Positions 1 through 41,124 of a stretch of 64,000 nucleotides of DNA are shown here, one piece after another (within the stretch, counting starts at the first letter, position 1; every line of letters starts with the position of its first letter). The notes beneath the pieces were generated by a model. That model was given only the letters and a program-made list of their open reading frames with translations, was not told the origin of the DNA and ran no database searches. The translations under genes were made by a program, and so were the position numbers. This DNA comes from Saccopteryx bilineata (taxonomy: Eukaryota; Chordata; Mammalia; Chiroptera; Emballonuridae). The stretch lies in contig NC_089495.1 of the NCBI RefSeq assembly GCF_036850765.1, forward strand, positions 120,055,033 through 120,119,032, in the 5' to 3' direction.

Positions 1-133
1 GTGTAGAACTAATAACTATTGTTTTCATGGGTCTTCTAAGATGCTGCTTATGATTGCCTCTCCTCTCAAGAATACAAGAATTTACCACATGAAATTACCA
101 TGATCCTTGTCAGGGGCAGCAGCAGTGTCATAC

Positions 134-206
134 CTGGCCCTTTTGCTTTGTCAGCTTGGATGCGTCCCAGGTGGAATATGACAGCATGTTCATGATCCTT
201 AATGAC
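134..206 (-). CDS. STOML3: STOML3 exon starting the SPFH domain
   Basis: This 73-base exon follows the acceptor cttag and ends at GGGCCAG|gtatg. It reads VIKDHEHAVIFHLGR then IQADKAKGP. The position and phase relative to the hairpin exon match the stomatin family. Confidence 0.88.
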
Positions 207-384
207 CTAAGAGTTGAAGGGAGAGCTTTTAGTCTTAATTGTTCATCAGCTCGTATGGAGAGCCCAACTTCTTTCCCAGGATGTTATTACCTTCAGGCAC
301 ATGCACATGGAGATGGGGAAGGTGATGATCATCAATAGGAAAGAAAGGAAAAACAAGATCCAGCCACATATTACAAGCTGTTTT
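134..384 (-). CDS. STOML3: STOML3, partial: two internal coding exons (stomatin-like protein 3)
   Basis: STOML3 is a stomatin/prohibitin-family protein that sits in the inner leaflet through a hydrophobic hairpin and tunes mechanosensitive channels in sensory neurons; that role is family knowledge. Seen here: exon 291-384 encodes a hydrophobic stretch beginning KQLVICGWILFFLSF and ending MCMCLK, the membrane hairpin. Exon 134-206 encodes the start of the SPFH domain, containing HLGRIQADKAKGP. Both have AG acceptors and GT donors on the minus strand and compatible phases (31 codons plus 1 base, then 24 codons plus 1 base). Later exons lie left of the window. The short first coding exon, expected to the right, was not found. 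Two normally conserved arginines of the stomatin ERAVVFRLGR motif read as histidine. Gene identity is firm; intactness cannot be judged from two exons. Confidence 0.9.
291..384 (-). CDS. STOML3: STOML3 membrane-hairpin exon
   Basis: This 94-base exon runs from an acceptor with a short C-rich tract ending cccccag to the donor CTGAAG|gtaata. It contributes one base to a split codon, then 31 codons. About 27 consecutive residues are mostly hydrophobic, as expected of the intramembrane hairpin. Confidence 0.88.
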
Positions 385-599
385 CTGGGGGTGCCTAGGA
401 AATGAGATGGAAGCAAACCTGTGACTAATGTGCTTCTTAGAAAGGCATCCAGTTCTAGGAGTGAGGGAACTACCCAGAGGCAGGGCCAACCTGATGGAAC
501 TGAGGAGCAACCTGGATCCATGCACACTTGTGAATTCAGTAAACAAGCGCATGCACACACGCACACGCACGCACGCACATACAAACACATTTATTCAGT

Positions 600-786
600 T
601 TTGACTGATTTTATTGACTTTAGAGTAGAAGCAGGGGGAGAGAAAGAGAGAGAGAAACATCAATTTGTTCCACTTACTTATGCATCCATTGCTTGATTCT
701 TGTATGTGCCCTGACCTGGGATTGAACCTGCAACCTTGGCACGTCAGGATGGCGCTCTAACCAACTGAGTGACACGGTCAGGGCCA
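600..786 (-). mobile_element. Type C (VES-like) SINE
   Basis: Read on the minus strand it starts GGCCCTGACCGTGTCACTCA, contains tRNA-like A and B box sequences, then a CTCTCTCT-rich tail and ends near TCAATAAAATCAGTC. It abuts a CA-rich microsatellite at 545-590. Confidence 0.8.
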
Positions 787-1079
787 TTTAGGTTTTTAGA
801 TTAAAATTGACTTGCCTCTTCCAAGAAAAGTCTCATAGCAATAAAAATAACAACAATTACCATGACATTTACATAGAATTGCTATAGTTTATTATTCTCA
901 AAACATGTAGAACAAATACTGTTACCCAGAATGTGATCCATCAACTACCCACATCAGAATCATTCAGGTGCCATTTTATAAAGTATATGCCTGGGGCCCA
1001 GAATTCTCCAGGTGAAATTCAAGGCAACCTCTGAGATAGGCAGGTAGTGTTACCTCCAAAGAGAGACAATGTGGCACAA

Positions 1080-1248
1080 GAGAAAACATTCTGAAGAGTT
1101 CTTAGATGTGAGCCTCTATGAGAGTTCTCTTACCAATGCTGTGTGGCTGTAGGTAAACAACTCAATCCTTCTGAGCTTCCATTTCTTCATCTGTAGGATG
1201 GGGATAGAAGTTAATTACATTGAAGGGTTTGATGAAGATTAGATGAAA
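1080..1248 (-). repeat. MIR relic
   Basis: Contains the diverged MIR core: on the plus strand ttcttcatctgtaggatggg followed by a TTAATTACATTGAAGGG-like segment. Confidence 0.6.
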
Positions 1249-1632
1249 GCCTGACCAGGTGGTGGTACAGAGGATAGAGCGTCAGCCTGGGATGCTGAAG
1301 ACTCAGATTCAAAACTCCAAGGTCGCTGGCTTGAGCATGGGGTCGCCAGCTTGAGCATAGGGTCGCCAGCTTGAATGTGGGATCATAGACATGACCCCAT
1401 GGTCACTGGCTTGAGTCCAAAGGTCCCTGACTTGAGCCCAAAGGTCGCTGGCTTGAGCAAGGAGTCACTGGCTCTGCTTGAGCCCTCGGTCAAGGCACAT
1501 ATGAGAAAGCAATCAATGAACAACTATGAGTTGATGCTTCTCATCTCTCTCCCTTCCTGTCTGTCTGTCTGTCTCTCTCTCTCTCGCTGTCTTGCTAAAA
1601 GAGAGTAAAATAAAAATAAATAAAGTAAAATG
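1249..1632 (+). mobile_element. Type B bat SINE
   Basis: Starts gcctgaccaggtggtggtac, carries the repeated 'ggtcgcyrgcttgagc' block characteristic of this family (several copies), then ctgtctgtctgtctctctct and an A-rich tail. Confidence 0.85.
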
Positions 1633-1822
1633 ATCCAATGACTACCAACTGTAAGTCTGCTAATCTACTCCTCCTCCCCTGTCCAGCCTACTCACAGGAC
1701 ACTCTCCATGCTCAGAAGCAGTGTCATTGCCCTTCCATCAGTCCCCCTAAAGCTATAAGTGTCCTCTGTGTTACTGGCCCTTTGCACAATTATTTGGTTA
1801 ATGTTTGTTTCTTCTTCTAGAC

Positions 1823-2029
1823 CAGGGGTTGGTTAAATACAGCCTGCTAGCCAAATTTCGGTCTGCCACTTGTTTTTGTAAGAAAATTATCATTACAACA
1901 GAGCTGCATCTATTTATGTGTTACCTATGGCCACATTTGCCCTACCACTGTATAGTTGATTACTGCTATAGAGGTAGCATGGCCTGCAAAGCCTAAAATA
2001 TTTACTATGTAAATGCTCACTGACCCCTG
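1823..2029 (+). mobile_element. Ancient hAT-type MITE remnant
   Basis: Short inverted ends (caggggttgg at the left, gacccctg at the right) bracket a segment resembling the common eutherian hAT element with 'ggcctgcaaagcctaaaata'. No 8-bp target duplication survives. The exact family name is not claimed. Confidence 0.55.
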
Positions 2030-2444
2030 ACCTACATTATAACTTCCATGAGGGGAGTGACTCTAGGACTTTTATTTTTTACCACGGCACCTGCAGCATT
2101 TGAAAATAACACAGGCACATAGCCGATGCCCAACAGGTAACTTTTTAAATTAGTGAATGTGCGTTTATCAAAAACAACAGCTCCCAAATGGCAAAGCTGT
2201 TTCTCAAATCCATCCAGATAGCTGTCCAGGCTCCTGTCCCAGGAGTCCTTCTACTGTCATATCTCTTGGAATCAGGGACAATTTTGTGCTTATTCCCATA
2301 TGGAAAGCACTAATTTTCTGATGTTTATATTTCTTCATATAAATGTTCCAATTAATATTTTGTTTTACTTCTTAGCAACTTCATCTTTAAAAAACCTCCC
2401 AGAATCTAGGTTACTTCTGCAAACTACTTGAAAATCTTTTATTA

Positions 2445-2634
2445 TTATGACTATTATTAATATTATTGATTTTAGAGAGAGAGGGAGAGAGAGAAAGAGA
2501 GAAACATCCATTTGTTTCACTTATTTATGTATTCCTTGGTTGATTCTTGTATGTGCCTTGACCAGGGATTGAACTTGCAACCATGGCATATCAGGACAAT
2601 ACACTAACCAACTGAGGTACCCAGCTAGGACTGC
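2445..2634 (-). mobile_element. Type C (VES-like) SINE
   Basis: A diverged minus-strand copy of the 600-786 element, with the same 'attgattttagagagagag' tail and 'cttgaccagggattgaac' box. Confidence 0.75.
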
Positions 2635-2864
2635 TAGATAATCTTAATTGCCTTCTCCACAAACTGAAATTACTGTAGTAATTCAGGGCTGTCAGCCACA
2701 GTTTATAAGATGTAATATGGGAAAGGAATCTGGGAACCAGAAATTCGGGTTCCACAGACAATGCCACACAGAGTCAATGACTGTTGTGGAATACTCTCCT
2801 CTACATCAGTCTCATACGTCCCTGGTTGTGGCTGGGTTTGGACATGCTGCTGGAGGAGAGGCGG

Positions 2865-3080
2865 CTCTGGGCTCAGACTGCCTGGATGGAAGAAATCGGG
2901 CTCTTCCATGAATGCGCTGTGTGATGCTGGGGTGGCTGATGTAACCTTTCCATGCTTCATTTCTTCACTTGTAAAATGGGCATGGTGGTCTTCCCCAGAG
3001 TTGTCTCTGTGTAAGTTACATGACGTATTACATGTGTAATACTCAGAATATGGCTGGCCTTCATAAATGGTAACTACATA
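2865..3080 (-). repeat. MIR relic
   Basis: Shows ctgggctcagactgcctgga, then ttcttcacttgtaaaatggg, in MIR order. Confidence 0.6.
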
Positions 3081-5767
3081 TATTTACCATGAATGGGAGC
3101 TGAGCTGTATTTCTCAGCTTCGCTTTAAACTGTAATATTGGGTTAATTTTCACATCTCCCTTTCCCCTTGTTTCAGGTGAATTGAAGATTGATTAGTGAT
3201 TCATTAGATACGTCAGAGCATCCATTTCCCTGCTCTGAAGCTTCTCCAGTTTGCTATACGTCTGAAGACTTGAGGCTCGTTTTTGGATGGGAACTGTGAA
3301 CTCACCTATCTCATTCTGTTTATTTCTGACCTCTACTTGATCACCATATCATCATCACTTTGACACTAAGCTCTCATGGAAAAGGGCCAACAGAAAAACT
3401 TCCCGTTCCCATCATTTCTTGCAATTGGGCCATAGGAAACCTTTGCCTGGAACACAAGGCCCCCTTCCCTCTTAACCAGATGGCCCTCTATGGTCTTGCA
3501 TCCAAGTGTTAGTTTAGCGAATTTCTAAATACATGTCTCCTTAACATTGGCCAAATAGCATTTATTCTAGTACTTCCAGCCATTGAGGTGCAAGGTTCAA
3601 AACAAGAGCCATAATTGCTCTTTGATGGCAGCTGGAAAGAGCCTCCGCGGTATCTGCAACAAATACATCCCCTTGGAAGATGATTAAACATCTATTTTTC
3701 TTCTTCCTGCAAAATATCCCACCAAATACCTCAGTCTAGAAAGCAAGAATGATTTCCATGGGTAAGGAACACCTAGGACAAGCTAAGTGGCTAAATGTGC
3801 CTAACCGGGGCTTTGGGAATGAATGAAACATGAGAGCATTTTAAGGTTTCCTCCTTCTCCTCCTCTTCCTCCTCCCTGTAAAACATTAACACCATAGGCC
3901 ACAGTCACGGGGTTCCCTCCCCTCCGTCTTGGGGAAGTGAAGATGAGAGAATAAAGCAGGTTGAGAATCACTGGAACACACTCTCTGTGAAGTCCTTCTC
4001 GTGTGTTGCCAAGCTTCCATCCTATCAATTCCGGAACCAGAACGAGGGAGTCCTGAGATGAAAACAGCTATGCTTTTGAAAGCCCTAATTCTAATCCCAG
4101 GTGTTGTCCTTAAACATGTGTGAATAGTAAACAACAGAATACACTCACCCAAGTTACCCAAAGCAAAGCGAGGAGCCAGTAGGGCTTGAGCACCAGCTGG
4201 TACCTGGCACTGGATTCAAGTATGTGGGTTCTAGGTGAGCTCTTCTGGAACCCTGCTAGCGACACCAAGTGAAAACAATGAAAGAATATCCAGCCCAAGA
4301 AAAAGTCTAGGAAGAGTTTATTTGAGCAAAACTGATGACAAATGCTGGAAAGCCAAATTTCAAGATTAGAAAATGTCCTAGAGAATGGCAGCTTTGTGGC
4401 TTATTTTATACATTAGAATCAAAGGAGATGCAAAGAGGTTACATGAAATTCACTGGTGGTAGATTAGGGAGGTGGGAGAACGCAGAGCCAGGAAATCTCC
4501 AACTGTGGATAAAAACAAAATGAAAAGAAATAAAACACACTTCTTTCACACTGGGGATACAGTGGATAGTTAACATTCACAGTACACAGAGGTGGCATGT
4601 GGGCAATGGTAACAACGTGGTCTCCACTCCGGTGCCAGCAGTGGTGCCTCCTTGGAAAGAAAATTACTGACATCTTTAAGGTATGATACCTTTCATTCAC
4701 AAAGACGACAATTTCAAAGATACTTTTATCAAGGAAGCTACAGGCTACATCATGACTACTCACTATGACCAGCTTTCAGCTTCTAGTGGAATTTTTACGC
4801 TCAGGCCACTTTGTGGTGAACTTTTGGTCTCTGAGTTTTAAGGCCCACCATGTGGGCCTCCCCTGAGCTCATCAGGTTTAGTGTGCGGCATGAACTACAA
4901 ACATGAAACTCCATCCATTTGTATGATTATATAATTATGTGAATCTGTCACACATTGTGCTTCTTAAAGGATGTTAATTCTTATTCATCCTTTAAGACTT
5001 CTGTCACTGAGAAATCTTTCTGAGCTCTCTCAGGCAGTAAAGTACTCACCTTCCATCTTATGTGCTTCTCTAGGACTTCACAGTACAAACAGCCTGGTAT
5101 TGGTAGTGCACGGTTTGTTCCAATTACTACTTACTTACTCACTGTATGACTTACATCCTGGCTTCTTTATCTGATTAATTAGGTTTCCTAGTAATCATCT
5201 CACAGAGTTGTGAGACACACAAAACCAGTCCCTGAATTACTGCAAGTGCTCCAAAAATGTTCTCTCCATTTTTATAAAAACCTGTAAGTGCCCAATACAT
5301 GCAGGATGTCAGAATTACATCTTAAAGATGAACAGGATATAGTTCCTTTGCTATGATGAAAGGGGGCTCACAGGACAGTAGAAATAAACCAGGCAGTAGC
5401 ATCACTGCTGAAAGATTAGTCATTTGATTACTTCGTGAATGGTCAACATAGATAAGTGATACAATATAACCCTAAACATGTCTTATGAGTGTAGACTTAA
5501 GAACAAATGTCAACATCTAGTAATTGGCATCAGATAAACTATGACGTTACATTCTGTGTTTGAAAATAATTAAAAGGAATAAATAGTCTGTTTCAAGTGT
5601 TGGTTGTAATATAACTTTCATGTAAGATATATTTAAAGAGGTGAGCAATCAGTATATATTGAATTCCAACTACATTTGTTCTATGTATTAGCTAGCACAT
5701 ACAAAAAATTAAAAACTCTATCTAAGCATTTAATAAAACACTTATAAAATATGTCAGATCCATAAAG

Positions 5768-6946
5768 TTTATTTTAAAAAATTGTTAAAAACTAACCATA
5801 CAGGAATATTTATTAATATACTTAAAAAGTTTGTTCCCTGTGTTGAAGGAAAATACATTAGCAACATCTTCCAAACACCGTCTTTATAAAACTAAAACTT
5901 CTAGATGCTGAAATGTACTACAGTAGATTCTATAGTTTATACTCTTGATCACAGGATTGGAAATCATTCTCCCTACTCCCCCGTCTCCCCAAACATGGCA
6001 GTTATTATACTTAAATGAATGACATTCAGTCATGTCATACTACCACAGATCCTTAAATAGAGTACACGCTGCATATTTACTTTTTTTTAGATAAACATTT
6101 GATTTTAAGTACAAACAGAAATTCTACATCCCATGATTGTAAACATTCACCAAGAGCTTCCAGAGTATAACAAGTAATAGAGGTGGCCCAAGAGTCACTC
6201 AAATGTTTCTCACTCATTTGGATATTGCTGAAATTAAGTTCCGAAGGCAAATTATCACAAGCCTTACTGGTATTTCTGTAAGAAAGTAGTTCTGGATATG
6301 TATTTTTGTTCAAAAACACCTGAAAGTCATTCTAAAGACTATATTAATTAAGCACCATTTCACTTCCTTAAATATAGAGTTAAGTTCAAGCAGTACATGT
6401 TTGATCAGTAATGCCAGAAATTGAATGTAACTGTGGGTCTCCAGTTCCCTCCTGTGGATATACAAGGGTGGGGCACCGAGTTCTGATGATGCTAGCAGGA
6501 TTCACTCGTGCATACCAAGGGCACAGCCCCCCAGGGCCACATGCAGCCCAGAAGTCTGAGGCACAACCATTACTCCTGTTGCGGATGCTATACAAGCAGA
6601 TTTAAGGCTGTATTCGGCTATAAAGAGTTCAACCTCTTTTTTAGTATTCATTCTACATAGATCACGTATGTGACTCAAAATTTCATAGGGTGAGGGGGTG
6701 AAAAGTCCCCAAACACTTTTTAAAGATTATTCTCCATACAATTCATATTTACATTGGGGGAAGTGCTCATACTTAAAATCATTTTTTAAAAAAAATGCAA
6801 TCATGTTTTAAAACTCTTATCCCAAAGTCCCCAGGATGATCCTCATTCTTATTTTCCGAGTTTTGGCCAACTTCACATTCGTCAGATTGTTCACTGCAGT
6901 CCTTGGGCAATTCTGATGTTGCTCCAAAGGCGAATACAAATTATGT
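5768..6946 (-). other. PROSER1: Likely PROSER1 3' untranslated region
   Basis: Follows directly from the PROSER1 stop codon (6947-6949). No AATAAA appears on the minus strand until 5809-5814 and 5768-5773, which are the two candidate poly(A) signals. That gives a 3' UTR of about 1.1-1.2 kb. The true cleavage site cannot be fixed from sequence alone. Confidence 0.55.
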
Positions 6947-37398
<30,452 letters not shown>

Positions 37399-38431
37399 CT
37401 TGGCTACTTTCTCCACGTGATTTTACAGAAAAAAAGACTTTCAGAAGCAGGAGAATGGATGCGAGGAGGTAGACTGCTTAAAACTCTGGAGAGGAAAATA
37501 AATCTAAAAATGAAGACTTGCAAACACCTTTTTATTAAAAAACAAAAACCGGCCAGGAAGCCTCAGGTCACTTTGCGCTGAGTCCGCAGGGAATTCGGGC
37601 TCGGCAGCCGGGTGCGCGTCGGGTCCCCGCAGCTGAGGTGCCGGGCCTCGCAGGGGACGGTCGCCCGGCCGCGTTCCTGACACGGCGGCAGGGAGAGCGC
37701 GGTCCCCGCGCCCCACGCCCGGCGGCGGCCGGCGAGCAGAGGTGCCGGCCTGCCTGCACCCACGAGCGCTGGCCTGCTGGCGCTCACCACCGCGACCCTG
37801 GCCGCAAGGCTCCGCGCGCGCGCATCCCCAGCAGCAGCGCCGGCGTCCGGGGTTCGAGCTCCGCAGGCCAGAGGTGGCGGGCGGGCAGAGTCTTTGTTAC
37901 CGCCAGCCACAGCTTCCGGGCGCGGGCCGGCTGCCAGGCAGCCCCGGAGCCGCGCGGAAGGCCGCGGTCCTGAGGAAGGGGGCTCCGGAACCCCGCAGGG
38001 CCAACGCTGCCGGGAGCCCTTCCAGTTCCCCTGCAGCGCACACCGGCTCCGGTGGCGGGCTTTCGACGAAGCCCGCCGCGCCCGAGTGAACTCCACGCCG
38101 CAGCACTAATTTAGGCCACTCTTTCCTGAAAGCCGGCGGACGGGTCCTGCTGGGGAAACATAGGTGTCCAGGGCGCACGCCTGAACACCTCGGAAGCGGA
38201 TGCGCAGGAAACCCTCCGCGGAACCGGGAAGTTCTTTTCTGAGGGTCACACCCTGGGTCTTGGGTGTGTGTGAGCTAGCTGCGGAGGGGCGGGTCTTCAT
38301 TTCCAAAGAAGGGACGTCGAGTCGTTGTGGCATCGCGACGGGCTTCCAAACTTGGACGGACAGAGGACCTCGGCATAGGACCGCTCTTCCCGGGGGGCCG
38401 GCTGGGCTTGGTCACTGGGTCAGCCCGAGGG

Positions 38432-38439
38432 CACGTGAC
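38432..38439 (+). promoter_or_regulatory. E-box CACGTGAC (CLEAR/USF-like)
   Basis: ggCACGTGACc, about 170 bp upstream of the NHLRC3 start codon and next to a GC box. The core fits USF, and the TFEB/TFE3 lysosomal-gene CLEAR motif (GTCACGTGAC) at 9 of 10 positions. Occupancy is inference. Confidence 0.45.
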
Positions 38440-38610
38440 CTGGGGGCGGGGACCGGGAAAGCTGTGGGAATCCCAAGCTGAGTGTCTCGTTTTTCCATCA
38501 GTTCGGCCCTCCCATCTGGCCATACGGGCTGGCGCGTCGGAGAAACGGCGGTTGAAGAGGGTACCGTGCGGCCCTGGGGCCATCTCGCTGACCCCGCGAG
38601 AAGCTTCGCC

Positions 38611-38694
38611 ATGAAGAGACTCTGGCTCTGCGCGGCCGGCGCCGGCCTTTCCCTCGCGTTTCTGGTTTTGCATTCACGTCTTTCGGGCCCTTGG
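38611..38694 (+). CDS. NHLRC3: NHLRC3 coding exon 1 (signal peptide)
   Basis: 28 codons, phase 0, donor CCTTGG|gtgagt. The reading frame is open upstream to 38,482 but with no ATG, so the ATG at 38,611 is the start. Hydrophobic core [11 protein letters not shown]. Confidence 0.93.
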
Positions 38695-41074
38695 GTGAGT
38701 GGAATGGGGCGGAAGTGGCTGTTTGGAGTGTGGGGACCACACTTTTGGTAGGCGACGCTTCCCCCTGGAGTGGAGCTGGTGGGAGTCCTGGCACCGGGGA
38801 GCGGAGCCCCGTGGGACTGCCCCGTCCCTTGCTGAATGCTTGATCAAGGCGGGCCCTGATCTGGGGGTTTTCTGCGTCGGGATGGCGCTGAGGCGACGTC
38901 GTGAGTCCCACGGTGCCTCCTCGGGGGTCTGCCGCTTTCCCGTGACGCCCGGGGCGACCGGGAAGGGGAAGCGCGGGTGCCCTGCCCTGCACTGTGTTGT
39001 CGGCGTTTTCCCAGTGTCTTGTGTTCGGGTCTCCATCGTGTCATAAGCGCGTGCTATGTTGGTCTTCTGGTGAGAAGAGGAAGGCTTTCGAGAGGGGAAA
39101 CTGAAGCTAATGGCCCAATTGCAGGCTCGCCTAAGTGTTCGGAGCACGTTTAAGGTTGCCTGGGCTATGGTATTCGGTACGTTTTGACTTAACGGCGTCC
39201 TGAAATTAGGATGGGCTTACCAGCATGTAAGTCAAGGACCATCTGTAACACGATGCATTCCCTTCCTTCCCAGCTATCCCTACATCCTCAAATAATTTTC
39301 AGTTATTTATTTTGATCGCCTTGGTCTTTAAACGTATATAAGCCCATGCCTTCCCTATCATTTCTGATCTCTGCGTCAGGTGTCACTGCGTGCTTCAAAG
39401 TAAGATTTTTTTTTCTTTTTTTAACCTAGACTGAATCTTAATCTTCTGGTTTTATTTAAGAATTTAAGGGACTCTATTTTTCAAATTTCCTGGAGAACTA
39501 AGGAGAGTCTTTACTGGCTGGATGTAGGTTGGCCCAAGCGTTCAGAGCACTTCACTGGAGCAACGTTTTGTGTTGCAGTTGACTCCCTGAACGGACTGGT
39601 TTACGTAGCCCAAGTAAGTAAAATTGGGATTTTTTTTTTTTAATCTACGAACACAAAGGAAGCAACTGCGTTTTATTTTACCATCATGTTTATATGCAGC
39701 CCATTATAGAATTATTTTAATTGCTTTCAAGTGAATATATAACTGAATTTGAAGAGATACTAATTTGTTAGGTTTCGAAGCTTTTTTTAATTAATTTTAA
39801 TTTACTGTGTTAACATGGATTCAAGTGTCCCACTCAATATAACAGCCTCACCCCCACTCTCCAGTCCCCCATTACACCCCCTTTACACCCCTCCCCCTAA
39901 CTGCCTCCAAGTTGGGTTTTTTAACGTTAGTAAATTCCTTGATTAGCCTTCCTTGATTAGCCTTCAATTTGTGCTTCTGTCTGCCAAAATAAAGATGACT
40001 TCCTTAAAGCTGATTGTGTCTAAGCAATTATTTTTTGTATACCTTCAGAGAGGGGATAACATCCAAAAGGTATTAGTATTCACAGAGGATGGATATTTCC
40101 TAAGAGCTTGGAATCACACAGTTGACACACCTCATGGTATGTTTGCAGCCAGTACACTACATGAACAATCCGTCTGGATCACGGATGTAGGAAGTGGTAT
40201 GTCTACAAGTATCTATTAAATTATCTTGCTAGAAATTATGTTTTTGCCTATGTTCTTGCTTGTACATTATAAAATCAGAGTTGCTGGATCTAATTGCAAT
40301 TTGTTTAATGATTCATGAAATCATTTGTTTTTAAACCTATATTGTATTTCTGTAGAATTAAGCCATATAACAGGGAGGTTATCATTATTATGATTCTTAC
40401 CTTTAAAATGACAAGTCTTCTTTAAAAAAATTTTTTTAATTACAGTTTACTTTTAGGTGTACAACATAGTGATCAGATAATCATATATGTTACAGAGTAT
40501 TCACCCTGATATTTCCAGTACCCAACTGGCACCACACATAGTTACCCAGTATTACTGACTGTATTCCCTATGTTGTACTTGATATCCCTGTGACTGTTCT
40601 GTAACAACCAGTTTTTACTTCTTAATCCTTCACACCTTTCCTTTAGTCCCCTAAGCCTTTCCATTCTGGCCGTCACCACTGAGGTCTCTGTGTCTGAGTC
40701 CATTTGAATTTGTTCATGTATTTAGATCCCATATGTAAGTGAAATATGGTCTTTCTCTGACTGACTTATATCACTGGGCATATTACCCTCTGGGTCCATT
40801 CATGCTATCAGAAATGGTAGGATTTCATTCTTTTTTTTATGGCCGAGTAGTATTCAATTGTATAAATATAGCACAACTTTTTTATCCACTGGTCCATTGA
40901 TGAGCATATGGGTTGCTTTCACATCTTGGCTATAATAAATAATGTCTCAGTGGCCCTGGCCAATTGGCTCAGTGGTAGAGCATCAGCCTGGCATGTGGAT
41001 GTCCTGGGTTCAATTCCCAGTCAGGGCACACAGGAGAAGCAACTATCTGCTTCTCCACTCCTCCCCCCCTCTCA

Positions 41075-41124
<50 letters not shown>

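Larger units (their letters stand above)
390..5750. other. STOML3-PROSER1 spacer, no coding exon recognised
   Basis: About 5.3 kb between the STOML3 hairpin exon and the likely end of the PROSER1 3' UTR. It holds a CA-rich simple repeat (545-590), SINEs, a hAT-type remnant and MIR/L2 relics, listed separately. The 5' exon of STOML3 should lie here or within PROSER1 territory, but I could not find a segment encoding the usual N-terminus. About 4,970-5,170 looks like the 3' end of an L2 element. The rest shows nothing I recognise. Confidence 0.6.
37560..38700. promoter_or_regulatory. CpG island, bidirectional PROSER1/NHLRC3 promoter
   Basis: The base composition changes abruptly from AT-rich to CpG-dense here, with many CG dinucleotides, and falls off in NHLRC3 intron 1. 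It lies between the divergent start codons (PROSER1 37,398; NHLRC3 38,611) and no TATA box is evident. Visible candidate sites: GC boxes at about 38,286-38,293 (ggggcggg) and 38,443-38,451 (ggggcgggg); an NRF1-like core tgcgca at 38,201-38,206; an E-box CACGTGAC at 38,432-38,439; and an ETS-like cggaagtg near 38,710. Transcription starts are not determinable. Confidence 0.85.

Noticed and set aside
4110..4298. Possible STOML3 first exon next to a donor-like ttgggtgagtg (minus strand)
   Set aside because: The encoded peptide does not resemble the STOML3 N-terminus and the phase does not give a clear join to the hairpin exon.
38482..38610. In-frame 43-codon extension upstream of NHLRC3
   Set aside because: It would need a GTG start; no ATG in frame. 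The hydrophobic signal peptide begins properly at the ATG at 38,611.
37563..38673. Several open frames of 90-177 codons on both strands
   Set aside because: CpG-island composition makes stops rare. Arg/Pro/Ala-rich products match nothing and overlap each other in all frames.
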